Assembly (NCBI GenBank): GCA_040954595.2
Contig: CM082580.2
Location: 186,001-250,000, forward strand
Direction: 5' to 3'
Length of the DNA stretch: 64,000 nucleotides
From: Balanoglossus misakiensis
Lineage: Eukaryota > Hemichordata
Shown in pieces: positions 1-11,900 of this stretch. The translations under genes were made by a program, and so were the position numbers. Numbering within the stretch: the first letter of the stretch is position 1; every line of letters starts with the position of its first letter. Under the pieces are notes generated by a model, which saw only the letters and a program-made list of their open reading frames with translations, was not told where the DNA came from and did no database searches.

Positions 1-150
1 TTTCACTCTTGTGTCTACAAGTGGGATGGAAGTTGTTTGTGGTCAAACGTTGTTTTAATATATATCCACATGTAGAATAACATAAACGCTGTATTGTATC
101 ATCATAATTCCTGGAAAAAGGGTAGCGAGAGAGAGTGTTTGTCCCTTTAA
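1..150. mobile_element. TTAA-flanked MITE, right-hand part
   Basis: Right part of a short non-autonomous element cut by the window edge. It shares its interior with the copies at 549-825, 12438-12728 and 55231-55577 and ends in the family terminus, here a variant of GACTTTGTCCCT, followed by TTAA at 147-150. No coding capacity is seen. Confidence 0.7.
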
Positions 151-548
151 AACATTGTTCTCTTGCATCATGAATCCTTGATTGCCTCTTCATTCAAACA
201 ACGTCTTGATCAATTTGAATGCGTTACCTACCTGCCCAGTAATGTACATGAAAACCTCTCATTGTAACTGCATCATCACTCTTAATGTCAACTCTCATCA
301 TACTTTTGGAAGATATGATGACATTGGGTAACTCCATCCCAGAAAATAAAGCAAGTCTGAGGGCAGGATTCAGTTCAGCGCCATCGTATACAGACACTTG
401 ATCAGCCCCATCTTCTGTTGCAAAGGAGATAAACGGAAAAGATATAAAAAATAGCATCAAAGACACTTTGCTCCCATTTGATATGTACATTTAAATGTGA
501 CATACCGTACAATCATAGTGATCACAATTTCCTACACAAAACCATTAA

Positions 549-825
549 GGGGCAAAGTCTCTCTCTCTCTCGCTGCCCCTTTTCCATTAATTATCGTTTG
601 ATTATCGTTTATGTTATTCTAGATGTGGATATATAGTGAATCAACATTCCATCCCGCTTCATTTTGGGCGAGATTTTTACTCTCATATCCTAAAAATGGG
701 ATGGAAGGTGTGTGTGGTCGAATGTTGATTCACTATATATCCTCATGTAGAATAACATAAACGGTGTCTTGTATCAAACATAATTAATGGGAAAAGGGCA
801 GCGAGAGAGAGAGACTTCGTCCCTA
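549..825. mobile_element. TTAA-type MITE in the lectin gene
   Basis: Complete short element with inverted ends that start with a variant of AGGGACAAAGTCTCTC and mirror it at 790-825. The left flank is TTAA (545-548); the right flank has mutated to TATAA. The middle carries an inverted segment around a GGGCGAG motif. The element sits in the intron between the two CUB2 exons. The piggyBac-like label rests on the TTAA target in this family. Confidence 0.7.
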
Positions 826-1193
826 TAAGGACACCTTTAGCATTGATGAGGTAATATAAGAATACATCTGATAAAGAATATTTTCACATCCCAATAAACC
901 AAAATCCAAAACAACTGGAAGAGCCGTTTCTGACATAAGTGGACTTTTGGACCAAAAATGTCTAAAACTACCCACCCCCCTCCTCCCCAGTATTGATATT
1001 TGTCACATGTTTATGTACACCATAATAACAAATATTGTAGGTCCTTGTAAACCAAATTTTAAGAAATCGGAAAAGTGACTACTGAGAATTGACCAGAAAT
1101 GACAAAAATAAAATGTATTTTTAAAAATATAATTACTAATTTTTGTCATGCTGTAAAACAACTCACACGATTAATTGCATCTGAATCCACTAC
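826..1193. other. Intronic sequence, nothing recognised
   Basis: AT-rich stretch between a MITE and the first CUB2 exon. I see no open frame with family similarity, no RNA gene and no clear repeat. Confidence 0.4.
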
Positions 1194-1454
1194 CTGTAAA
1201 GTGACAACAAATTCTGTTGTGAATGATGCCAGCTGTCAGTTACAATCTTCATTGTTGAGATAATTCTTGCCTTCAAAATATTCTGTACTGCTGAGATTCT
1301 GTTTATATGACTGTGCTATGAAATTCCCACCACACAAAGAATACACTGAAAGAAAGAAGAAGTCATCTTAACAGAAACACTTCACAAACAGGACATCAGC
1401 AAGATCACAGTCGAGGTAGGGCAAATATTGCCTACATGTGCAATCTATAATGTT

Positions 1455-1590
1455 ATACCAGGTTCACGTAGGGTAAAATTCGAAACGTTTCAGAGACACT
1501 ATTTGCCTAAGGTAAACACAGAGCATTAATGCTTTTAGTTGCCTTGTGTCCACACATGCAAAGTTTATGTGTAGTTCGCGAAAATTTATC
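1455..1590. repeat. Dispersed repeat, copy 1 of 3
   Basis: The stretch holding ACCAGGTTCACGTAGGG and the phrase GTAAACACAGAGCATTAAT recurs at about 45865-45985 in the same orientation and at about 41980-42060 inverted. It is an old dispersed repeat of unknown class with no coding content. Confidence 0.6.
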
Positions 1591-1638
1591 GTTTGCGAAA
1601 ATTTCCAGTTTTACATTATGTATAAAACTTGGTATTAC

Positions 1639-3289
1639 CTGCTTGCCAAGATGCTTCAAAGCCAGTAGCAGTATGCGAACTATCTGAGAGAAATTTCACC
1701 AACATTGCATTACCACTGCTAATAACTTCATCAGGCTGGTCCGGTCCACTGTATGTGGCAAGAACTTTGGATGGGTCAAACACAGACACCTCGACAATGA
1801 CAACAGTATCATGATAAAGTTCAGTGTCAAAATGTAGAAACTGAAAAGAATAAAAAAATGTCACAACACACATCATAAATAGTGAGCTGTCTCAAGCCAA
1901 TATACATGAAAATAAACACAGTTTCATGACTTAAGCCCCATTAGCTGTAACTTTTTGCATTTTTCAGTATTTCTATTCTGTGTATCAATTATAGTTTCTT
2001 GTTCAGCTACGCAGGGCAGAGTTAAATCCATAGTCTTAACTTCTCAACGAAACCTATGAGGGCACAATCGGCATTGTTGTTGTTTGAAAACATTCGTAAA
2101 TAATAACAACAGTCAGTACACATACACATGACTCGTTGACAAGCAGAGAGCTGGGTGTGATGGGTTACTCATGAGGAGAGGAACAAGAAAAAGTGTTTAA
2201 TTTAAATAATAACACATGATAGCGAGGGCAATATCACGATTTGAAGCCTGCATGAGGGATGGTGATCTCTGACCATAATATTGATGATGCCCGAGCCGCA
2301 GGCGAGGGTATCATCAATATTTTGGTCAGAGATCACCAGCCCGAGGGCAGGCTTCAAATCGTGATGTTGCCCGAGCATAATGTGTTATTAATTTTATTAC
2401 GCCGAACATTTGAACGTACATACACTGCAGCATGTAGCATGTAGACTCGCGTCCATATGTCGTACGTTGCTGAGAATGTAAAATGTCTCGATCTCCCAAG
2501 AATTATACGATACCTACTTCGAACTTAGATTATTTTGAAAATACTGCGCTGTTGGTTGCGATTTTGGTGTATTTACTGCCCGTTTGCAGTAAAATATCAT
2601 CCAGTAGAACAGGTGTTAAGCCTGTGTGTCGCTTTGAAGCCATATAGATGCGGGAGTTGACTGATCGTGAAGGAAGCCATTGAACGACAGTTTGGAACGC
2701 GCAGAAGTCGTGCCCAGAACACCAAAACAACCAAGCGGGCAATATCAGCGCACGCGACAGGGCTTTATCAACTCTAGCCATGTTATATCACTTTTTTTTC
2801 TATATCACGTGAGCGCGTCTCAGCCAATCACGAAAACGGTATAATACGTGAGGTGTAATAAACACAAAACAAAATTACTGATAAACTAGCCTGAAGTTAT
2901 AGATAATGGCCCTTTAATTCAAAAGTTTACCAAAAATCATGTTTGTTATAAGGAAGAAAAAAATCAAATTATTTTTTTTTTAGTTGAAATGAATTTAAAT
3001 CTAATACATGTGTCTGTTTTTTTTTAAAGTGTTTGTATGTCGAATGGACGGGAAAAGGTGTTTTGTATAGGCAGGTTTCCAGATTAGACAGAGTTAGTGG
3101 TTTATGCAAGTTTTACTGTAAAAAATAACTGGTTTTGGAATTTGACAGTTTACAAGTGAGCACTTATTCTGGATGTTGCAGGTCCCTGGATTGTCCAAAT
3201 ACATTCTTGTAGAATGTAATAATTATCATCTGGGTATCCAGTGCTGTGAAAGGTCCCCGATTCACCAGTTTCCAAACCACCACATGTTC
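1639..3289 (-). CDS. CUB domain 1 of the lectin/CUB gene (two exons)
   Basis: Exon one (3289 to about 3154) opens with TCGGLETGESG and continues through a GYP-like motif, a C-x-W motif (ECIWTI) and GPATSRIS, the usual first half of a CUB domain. Its acceptor follows a clean polypyrimidine tract. It joins in phase to the CTLD exon ending at 5939. Exon two (1840-1639, 202 nt) has the acceptor TTCTTTTCAG and donor GCAG-GTAAT, and encodes FLHFDTE, then SSGNAMLVKFLSD and GFEASWQAG, the second half of the fold. The donor of exon one is unresolved: GT sites at 3152-3153 and 3162-3163 both give the wrong phase for exon two, as if one base were missing. The typical Y-D-G motif is degraded (VSVFDPSK). 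The product should be secreted or extracellular and bind protein or glycan, but the ligand cannot be read from the sequence. Confidence 0.75.
2207..2391. repeat. Near-perfect palindrome of 185 bp
   Basis: The left arm (2207-2295) and right arm (2303-2391) are reverse complements with few mismatches. They begin ATAATAACACAT and end ATGTGTTATTA, around a short CG-rich centre near 2298. The element would extrude as a long hairpin, and the flanks are AT-rich. It is best explained as a foldback-type MITE inside the lectin gene intron. The rest of 1841-3150 shows nothing I can identify. Confidence 0.75.
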
Positions 3290-3600
3290 CTGAATATCAT
3301 TAAAATAAAAAGAAAGAGTATGTTTGTGTGATGAATGGTCATAAAGATTCAGCTCATCAAGTTGACGAAATTTCATTGATGATAAAATTACTTCACCAAC
3401 AGTGAGTATCCAATGTACATGTATAAAACAATGTTTGTATTAGTATAAATCAAATGTAAAAATTTTGAAACGACATTTATCACACCCGAAAATTCCAAGA
3501 ACCGCATATTATGATTCTCTAAGCCCAAACTATCAGTGTGACAGATGCCAGATTCTTAAAATACTTGGCCCAGTTTTGTTTCTGATTTATATTTATGACA

Positions 3601-3795
3601 TACTGTAAAACAGGAAATTTTTCATGATATCAAAAGTGGCAACTGTTATGCGATGATTGATTTTCGCATTCTCATATTTCACGGCATTGCTATCTTCGAA
3701 AAACATTTTGACACAACTTGTTTATTTTCGCGTTTTTTTGGCTCTCGCATAGTTCGCAAAAATGTATCGCTCGCGAAAATTTCCTGTTTACAGTA
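3601..3795. mobile_element. Small terminal-inverted-repeat element
   Basis: The ends are inverted copies: TACTGTAAAACAGGAAATTT at the left and AAATTTCCTGTTTACAGTA at the right. The interior has no coding capacity. A fragment of the same right end, with the Cgcgaaaattt motif, lies near 1575-1617. TA at both ends fits a TA-target element, but the class is uncertain. Confidence 0.6.
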
Positions 3796-4572
3796 CAAAA
3801 TTCTTTGAGGATCAGACTTTCTGCTGACAGTTCAAAAGTAGTCTTTAGTTGCAAAGGAGATGATCATACAATTAAACCACGATCGTGACGTCACACTATT
3901 CAATAGACAAGTCATTCACTGAGAGAACCTCCGTCTCACACAAAACCACAGGTTTAAAACCAAGTCCCGGGTAGTTCTAGAACTACCTCCGGGGGTTCTA
4001 GAACTACCGCAGGACTCAGTCTCACCTGTCGTAACAAAAATACAAATACACAATGCTTTATTTGCATAATTACATTTACTTCTATACCTGTATTCAAAGT
4101 ACATTTCATTTGAATAGAGTAATTGTTATGTTAATTGAAAGCGAACTGGATATGCGACAGTCTCCGGATCATTTCATTCAATGCTTCACATTCACAGTTT
4201 TGTCTACTGACGTACAAAGCTAATGTCTTGGTGGCTCTCGAGAGTCTTCATAACATGATAATAAAAGTATAAAATAGACAAAAATCAATTCACCAGAAAC
4301 AAACTAACGTTGCAATAAATTAACTACAAATTTCTAGAAAATTATACTAAATCACATTATCCCCAGATTTGCTTGTATTACTCTAACCAGATGCTTCACT
4401 TCGATTTTGCTTCACTACCGACATGTAACAAGGTTGGCTGTTTTAGGCCTAAAACCCGCGTACCTTGCAAAATTCTGCTTACTTTTTGTTGCTGTTCACC
4501 AGACGTGGGTTTGTAATGTCGGACGGATTCACTTCGGTATCAAGTCTTTTCGCAGATGAGTTACTCACCAAT
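3796..4572. other. Lectin-gene intron, short palindromes only
   Basis: No gene is seen. An 18-bp palindrome, GGTAGTTCTAGAACTACC, lies at about 3970 with a half copy beside it, and a related TCTAGAACTACC occurs near 5040. The remainder is unremarkable AT-rich intron. Confidence 0.4.
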
Positions 4573-4676
4573 ATCGCTACCATACAGACGTGTTGCCGTT
4601 GTGGCTCGTAGAGAGTGGTTCGTTCAAAAGCCAGGGAGGCCAATACACAGACGGGCAGTAGTACCATGTAGAGCAT
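4573..4676 (-). CDS. Possible signal-peptide first exon
   Basis: An ATG at 4676 opens a frame beginning MLYMVLLPVCVLASLAFE, a good match to a secretory signal (hydrophobic core, small residues before the likely cleavage). The frame reaches a strong donor (TTG followed by GTGAGT). It lies between the CTLD exons and the CUB1 exons on the same strand, so it could be an alternative start of a CUB-only transcript. Its phase-0 end does not match the phase-1 entry of the CUB1 exon at 3289, so it may instead be chance or a remnant. I rate it low. Confidence 0.3.
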
Positions 4677-5214
4677 TGTTACCCGGTTTTTGCTTTACCA
4701 ACATGTAGCCGCTTGTTTTCGCAGATGATATAGATCGGAACTACATGTATCTTCAGATCGATTTCATGGACATTTGAAGGAAAATAAAAAAAAAACGTGA
4801 CACTTACATGTAGGCCTTCTGCATTTGGCCTAGAAAATTTTCGCGTAAGCTTACCATGTGCACGCAAAACCCCAATAGCTGTAACGCTTCCCATAATACA
4901 CTACGTAACACACCTGTAAAGTTTAATTTGATGCAAATTAGTGTTTGAAATTAGCATATCACTCTGACACGTAAGCATGAACATTTAGAGTAACACCTGT
5001 CAAGCGTGGGCGATCTTGTAAGGCCCAGCAGGGCGGTCTAGAACTACCTGCCCACGACATGATTCATTTATAGGAAAAGGGGTGGCCAACCAAATTTCAC
5101 AGTCAGCAATGAAGAATAAGCCTCTTTTGATAAGCTTTTGTTCGTTCATTTTATTGAATCGTTGAGTAAAACGACGTCTTTGTGGTACACGAAGCTCCAA
5201 TGGTGACAATGTCT

Positions 5215-5345
5215 GTGGGGGGTCGTGGTTTAAGTTAGAGAACCACCTCCCCCTCAGTGGTTCTTGGTTTCCAATCGCCTCGGGCCTGCGGCCCTCGGCA
5301 ATTCGAAACCAAGAACCACCTCGGGGTCGGTGGTTCTCTATTACA
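5215..5345. repeat. Palindromic element with a GC-rich loop
   Basis: Two long arms pair, carrying TAGAGAACCACC outside and GTGGTTCTTGGTTTC inside, around a GGGCCTGCGGCCC centre. It would form a stable hairpin and is probably a foldback MITE. Confidence 0.65.
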
Positions 5346-5526
5346 TAAATAGTCTAAAAGAAATTGTTAAGTAAACATAACCATACAATTAATGAGTGGA
5401 ATTATCTAGCGACAACTGGCCTCAATTTTGAATTTCAAATATAACACCATTCTGCACCCAAGGAGACATCACATGATCTGATCCCCCTTGTTTAACTTTT
5501 AGTGGTGAGCTCTTCCAAGTATATCT

Positions 5527-5835
5527 TGTATTGCTTAGGGGACTCTAACTCTCTCTCCTTCCCTCCCTTCCACCCCCTCCCCCTCCCTCTCTAGCTCTCT
5601 CCCTCCCCTCTCCCGCCCCTCTCCCTCCCCTCTCCCGCCCCTCTCCCTCCCTCCCACCCCTCTCTAGCTCTCTCTCCCTCCCTACCCCCCTCTACCCCTC
5701 CCTCTCCCTCTAGTTCTCTCTCCCCCTCTCCCTCACTACCACCCTCCCTCCCTCCCTCCCTGTCACTCTCCAGCTCTCTCTCCCTCCCCTCTCACTCTCC
5801 CCTCCCAGCCTCTCCCTCCCGCTCTTTTGCACACA
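5527..5835. repeat. Polypyrimidine tract, about 300 bp
   Basis: Almost pure C and T on the plus strand, built from CTCTCCCTCC-type units with imperfect mirror symmetry. Such tracts can form triplex (H-DNA) structures and expand by slippage. It lies in the intron directly downstream of the last CTLD exon. Confidence 0.8.
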
Positions 5836-5938
5836 CTCTCTCTTAGTATATATATTGGGAGGTGACTACAGCAGTGCGAGAAAAGTAAAGACCTGATGCG
5901 AGTAAGGGAAGATTCTAGCTGATTTGAATCAGACTTAC

Positions 5939-8900
5939 CTTCAGCACAAGCTGCTACTTCACACATTGACAGACTGACATCATCACATCTTGCATGATAC
6001 AATGGGTAATTATTTTCAAAGAGGTTTAACCTCACACATTGCCCAGTGGAGGCATCAGGTTCTGTGTCTGCCCATCGACCATCAAAGACACTACCTTTCC
6101 TGCCATCTGAATAATCATATTCCACACTGCCATCTCGATTGGGTCCACTAAATCATATAAAATGGAAATAAAGAAAGAAGATGCATACAGCAGTGTTTCA
6201 TCCAGGATGGGGGGGGGGGGATATGTCCCCCTTTGCTTGAATAGTTGCACTCTTGCAAGGAGGGGAATGAGTGACATCGCTGAGTCTGTAAGGGGCACCA
6301 TTTCCCCCTTGACAAATTTCTAGGGGGGTGCCAACATGCTGACAGTGGGCGAATTCCCTCATCCCTCCATCTGGATGAAAAACTGCATACAGAGTCACTT
6401 AATAGCAAGATTTTGTGAGGTTATTGAGATGTAAAAAATAGGCTTTTCAATTACCATCTTGAGACAATTATCATTCAAGTGTTACTATGCAGTGCTTACT
6501 TGTAAACTGTCAAATTCCAAAACCAGTTATTTTTTACACTTGATACACCCACAAATTATTTGGGAACACTGACAAACACTGTTAAAAGACACACTCACCA
6601 ATCCAACCATGGTTCGCTGTTTCATTGGAAGTCTCTTCAATCTGGTTTACAATCTCTGCTCCAGCATAACGATTTTCAGAATAACCCTCAATTACTGTCA
6701 AGTGCCCACCATAAAATCTGAAAATAAACCAATTTATAACACATCAAACATGTTCCAAACTAATTTCGAAATTCCAGTCCGTGAATAATACATTTCCTCT
6801 TTGAAAACATTTAATATTGGTGAATAAGAGGTTCATAAATGTATAACATTAGATTTTTGTTTGTAAAGTCTATATTTTGTGTTACACCTTTGCAATAAGT
6901 GTGTGATTAGTGTAGATTTCGGCAGAATTTCTGGGAAAAAAGAATCTGTGAAAAATTCACCTGAATTTTGGGGAGAAAAAAATTTGCTGAACGTTTCCTT
7001 TGAATAAAAAAGTTCAGCTTATTTCTTTTAGAGAAAACATGACAATTTCCAGGAAATGGCTGTTGTTGTTTTTTTTTTTTGGTGTGAATAAACTTAAAAG
7101 ACAAATTCTGATACAGTTGCATCAAGGTGATGGAAGAAAATCCCAGATTAACAGGATATTTGGAGAATTTATCCAGAATTTCAAAATTAGTTCGAAATGT
7201 GACATTGTGTTATCAATGATCTGTGTTGAGCAGTCGAACGATGAACGGGTAGTTGACAATTCCCACGAGCACACCCGTATCTTTCCTCGGTAGTTGCGCC
7301 GGGCCAGTCGGCAATGTAACAGAAAAAGTGGTACGATATGCCAGCTGAGCCGTCGCTAGTCTACAATTCCGAGTCTACAAGGCCGTCTCTAACTAAAAAT
7401 TATAATAACTATCGAGGAACGTGACAATTATATCAGCGAATGTGGGGCTGGGGGTTGCTGCAGTTTGCAGCCCCTCCATCTCCCCTGGACGATTTTTGTT
7501 TTTGCGGGGCTGCAGGTCCCAGCTATTCTAAACCGCACAACGAGCGACCGGGATTTGGGCCCGGAGCGAATTTCTACACTCCAGACGTCTCCAGTCCACA
7601 ATTTTCCACAATTTTTTCGCCAAATCGGTCCCGGAACCCATACAGCGCTTACCTGGCAAAGGATGTCGCGGTATTTGTCGATTTTGCCTACGTTTTCCCC
7701 AGTTATTCAACTTCAATCGGCAAAACCAAAACTCGTTCAGGGGAGATGGAGGGGCTGCAAACTGCAGCAAGGGCTGGGGGCTGCAGGAAGAATATATGAC
7801 CAAAGGATACGCGTGAAAAAAAGACAATTACCTACTTTGCTACCGTGGGTCTTTGACTAATTAAAACATGATAACGTGCATCAAAGCCAGCCGAGGCTTC
7901 AGGGGCATAGTATTCCTGAGTTTATACGCGAAGAAACCAAGAAATATTCATGAGTATGTAGACGGAACTTGTCTTTTAGCTCAAATTTGACCTGGCTTGA
8001 GGTCACTGTGACAGCGCAGCCAGCGGTAGAATTGGGGTAGGCATGAAGAACATATCTACTACAAAAACTGGTGAGGGCGGGGGGGGAGATGGGGGGGTGG
8101 GGGCTTTTCAGTTTAGTCACGGTCCTTGGTTTTGGCCTTCGGCTTCACTAGAAAAGCCAAAAAACCACAATGCCGAAGGCCAACTCGTCGAAGCACCTGG
8201 TACGTCTATGGCAGAAGTCAGTATTTACATGTTCTGACTCGGTACACGCCATGCACTTGCCAAGAGATTCCACGAGGAATACCATGATGATGAACGGCTC
8301 GGGCGTCTTCGTGTGCACGAAGACACGATACTAGACTTCATTGACCCTGTCTCATTCTTTTCTTTTCATGCGCATAAGGACATGAAAAGTCGACCTAACC
8401 TTTTGTTTTATCACTTACTGTGGTTTTATAGGGATGCTGTGAGTGAAAAAGTGGCACATTCGGGTTGTTGCCTTATACTTAATTTCTCCATTTCTATTGG
8501 AGCAGGCTACACCGGGCCCAGGGTCGAACTTAAACCAATTTGCAGCCGTGATGGTCGAACAATGTCCGACAAACTTTAGGCACGTCAAGCTTATGCCTTC
8601 CTGGGTCGCCCGACAAGAATGAACTTCTATTTTAACGATAGGGCCTATTCCAATCGATACCCGCCGTATCAGTCACGCAATAATGAACACGAAATCCAGA
8701 TCCCCCAAAATGATGTTTCACTAGACTCGGGGAGAGTGCTGTTTAGTACCAACAGGCAATTAAAGGTATACGGTCACCTATGGAAAATTAGCTATAGTTA
8801 CCATGGCAAATTGAGATGTAGCCAATCACAGATTTTTAGTGGGTGGCACACGCGAAAAAAGAGCGCCGCCATATGTTCTCATCTCAGCCATATATGGTCC

Positions 8901-11900
8901 TATGTAACCACCTCATGTCATTTACAGAATTGGAACACCCTAAAGAATGTCATGCAGACAATGTCACGTGTTGTTCCATGACCAACCAAACAACAAACTC
9001 ATGTCCAAATCAATTAAATTCCAAAGAATGCTCCAAATATGCAGAATTGCCACGCAAGTCGAGCATACTTAAGCACTCTGCACAACTGAAACATAAAATC
9101 CAAGCTTTTAACAATACAACAATAAACAATCCATTCTGATCGAATTAATGACCAAATAAAACGAAAAACACAACTCGACCCACAAAAAGTATACGAAGCG
9201 CTTTTAATCGCTCATTAATGTTTGATCTCGAGGAGACGTGTTAAAAAATCCGCTATGAAAAGCAGGGGAGAACAATAGCCTATTTTTACCAGGTAAACAA
9301 ACACCAGGTAAAAATCCACCCATGCTTCCAGACCGCTCTAGGATAGTGATCCACCCAATGAAACTGTATCTCTTTAACTTTAATTTGCAAACTCGTGGAA
9401 TTGATCATTTTATAAATCGCTCCATTTTGACGTTTTCTCTGTGGTTTGTTAATACGAATTTCGTCTGTGCCAAATCTGTCCTCTAATACTGTCACTTGTA
9501 TTAGAGTTCAAATTACACAGAAGTATAATACAACGTTTTGAAAAAGACAGACATTTTTCGTGTGAACGGTGATATACTTAGGCCACACTCGAGCTAAAAA
9601 CAAAAGTCTATATTTTATCAAAAATGCCTTGGACGCACAAACATCTACAGGATGTGGAAGGGGCGGGTCAACACCGCGATCTACAACTGTGCCTCCCCCC
9701 CCCCCCCGGCTGTCTTGCTTCTATTTGGAGTGTCAATATGTGATTTAGCTTTGTTTGCGGCAGAGACTAAGCTTTGTTCTTGTTTCACTCCATTTGCTGC
9801 ATTGTGCTGTGCTCTGGTATTTCTCCAGGGTCTACGGTTACACTATAGGCTGATTAGTCGTATCTTTACTACACAGACAAAAAACTTCGAAGCTTTATGT
9901 CTGTGCCTTTTATGAACAAGCATCGTCCGATTCGAATTCGACTCGTCATCGGTAGCTATGTTTATTTCGCCCTTGGAGACCTCCCCTGGCCTCGTTAGGA
10001 TGACTGTTACCAGGACTACCTTAAACCAATCTTTTCGAACCGGACGGTACACACGACATGTCTATGTTAATTGTCCAGGTACCAGAGTGTACGTGTGGGC
10101 TCCCTAAACCCCTCATTGGCGGCCGGTCCCTGTCCGAATAAACACGTTTGACAGACAAAAAATGATGAACAAGTGGCTTACTTCAATACTTCGTTAACTA
10201 GACGGCTGAACTCTGAATGTTGATTCAGCAAAAAAAATGTGTTTACGGCAAGGTTTCGATCAATACGACACATTTACCATTGAAAACGCCCAAAGTAAGT
10301 GGGGGCGTTTGACCATCAATCAAACCCACGCCCAGGTGCATGTGAACGGCCGAAGCAGTGTAACGTTTCACATTCCGTGCAACGTCCGACACTGTGTGAA
10401 AGCGGTTGCTGTCGGGTGGCTTGACCTAATTTTCGTACATTGATATGCATTTGACACCTCACTACCTGTTTTCTTAATATTGCTAAAACTTTGCGTTGAA
10501 ATATCACTGAAATGTTGATGATCCACGCACAAGTCGTCTACCCCGGCATGAAAAGCTTTTATACAAGAAAACTAATTGCACATGACCACCAAGGTCATAC
10601 CGCAAGGTGTGTCTAAATGTCAAGGAAGGACATTGGGAGGGGGGACTTGGGTCGAGAACGACCATGACGGAGGAAAAACCGACAAGTCATTGTGTAACCT
10701 GTTTACTTGCCAATAGTCAAACGTCAAAATTTACTCTCAACTTGGTTGCAGATCGAGTCTCCCGAATTTCCAACTTTTATGATTGGGTAAATACCGATAT
10801 GCGACTGGTATGCGACGCGTTGACGACGCGAAGATTTTGTTGAAATCAAATGGTTTGTCAAATGTCATCTCACAGTGGAGATACCGTGGTCATCTGACAT
10901 GAAAGGGTTCGATTGGGTCTGACCGCCGTCGTTCATCCATGCTTAGAAAGCGGCGATCATGGTACAAAGTAAAACCAAGGTCAAACCTTACTGAACACAT
11001 GTATTGCATGGAGAAACTTTTCTCCCTGTCTGTGTACTGAACACGTACCGTGATTGCCATAGTTACAAACGTTACCACGTGAGAGAGAGTGCATTTTACA
11101 TCTGTCTTTTCAATTTTGTTGCTTTCTTACTATTCGGAATGATGGAGTCGAAACGAAAACTTTTTGCTTCAGGTGGACCTAGGGGAAATACCTTATTTGT
11201 GACTTTTTTCATGACCCTAAAAAGACGTCGGAATTAATGTGGCTGAGGTCACTCAGGACGACGGAATGGTTGAGCGATTTTATTTTATGAGCTCCCACTA
11301 GTATTTGTTTTATTGTTTCGGCAGTGTGTCGCGTTATTCGAGCAATCTGCAGTCTGAAAACGAACGGTTTTCAAAGTTTATAACAGAAGAACAGGGGTTT
11401 AAGCATGAAAGGTCCTGTTGTCTCCCTCGCTGTGTTTGTGTCACTGTGTCTTTGACGTCTGACTGACTGATTAACTGGCTGACTGACTTACTGACTGTCT
11501 GTCAACGTCGGTCTGTCTGACTGTCTGCCCCCTCTCTCTGAGAGAGAGAGTGAGCGACCGAGCGAGCGAGCGACCGATGAGTGTCTCTACTGATGAATGT
11601 TGCTCTGTCTGTCTGCTTGTGTCTGTCTGCCACTCTGCCTGTTTCACTCTGTCTCTCCTAATTTCTTTAAATTTAGGGATATGCTATTAATGCGATATGA
11701 AAGTCAGACACGACGGAAACCTTTTATTCTCAAAACTGTCTGTTGTTTGCTGTTAAATATTGCAAAAGGTTAAGGGCCCTTTTCGCACGAGACACATGGC
11801 TTTGCAGCCGTAGCTCCCAATGTCATAACGATTACCCGAACTACCCTAATTTTAGCCCGCCGACCCAAAACAGTTTAGATCTTCGTAAACCGGAAGTAAA

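Larger units (their letters stand above)
232..1345 (-). pseudogene. CUB domain 2 of the lectin/CUB gene, disrupted
   Basis: Two exons encode a second CUB domain, an extracellular beta-sandwich module. The first (1345-1194, 152 nt) begins with the CGG motif and a D-C-N segment. Where CUB domains carry the tryptophan of the C-x-W motif it has an in-frame TGA (plus-strand tca at 1236-1238). The second (433-232, 202 nt) encodes the DQVSVYDG strand and ends RGFHVHYWAG. It has the same length and phase as the matching CUB1 exon (1840-1639, 202 nt). The dinucleotide before it reads CG instead of AG (434-435, TTTTCCG). A cryptic AG at 415-416 would shift the frame into an early stop. The phase from the preceding CUB1 exon into this domain is correct. 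The gene continues left past the last donor (230-231). I infer a decayed domain, although sequencing error cannot be excluded. Confidence 0.75.

Noticed and set aside
6148-6408. Overlapping open frames near the CTLD exon
   Set aside because: They are shadows of the CTLD exon and a G-rich intron stretch in other frames.
7838-7903. Minus-strand frame resembling the last strand of a CUB domain (AGFDARYHV)
   Set aside because: It lies between CTLD exons that join in phase without it, its own phase does not fit, and it runs into a stop before a donor.
10237-10443. Open frame repeated at 31038-31244
   Set aside because: It is conserved only because the segment is duplicated; no family similarity or splice context was seen.
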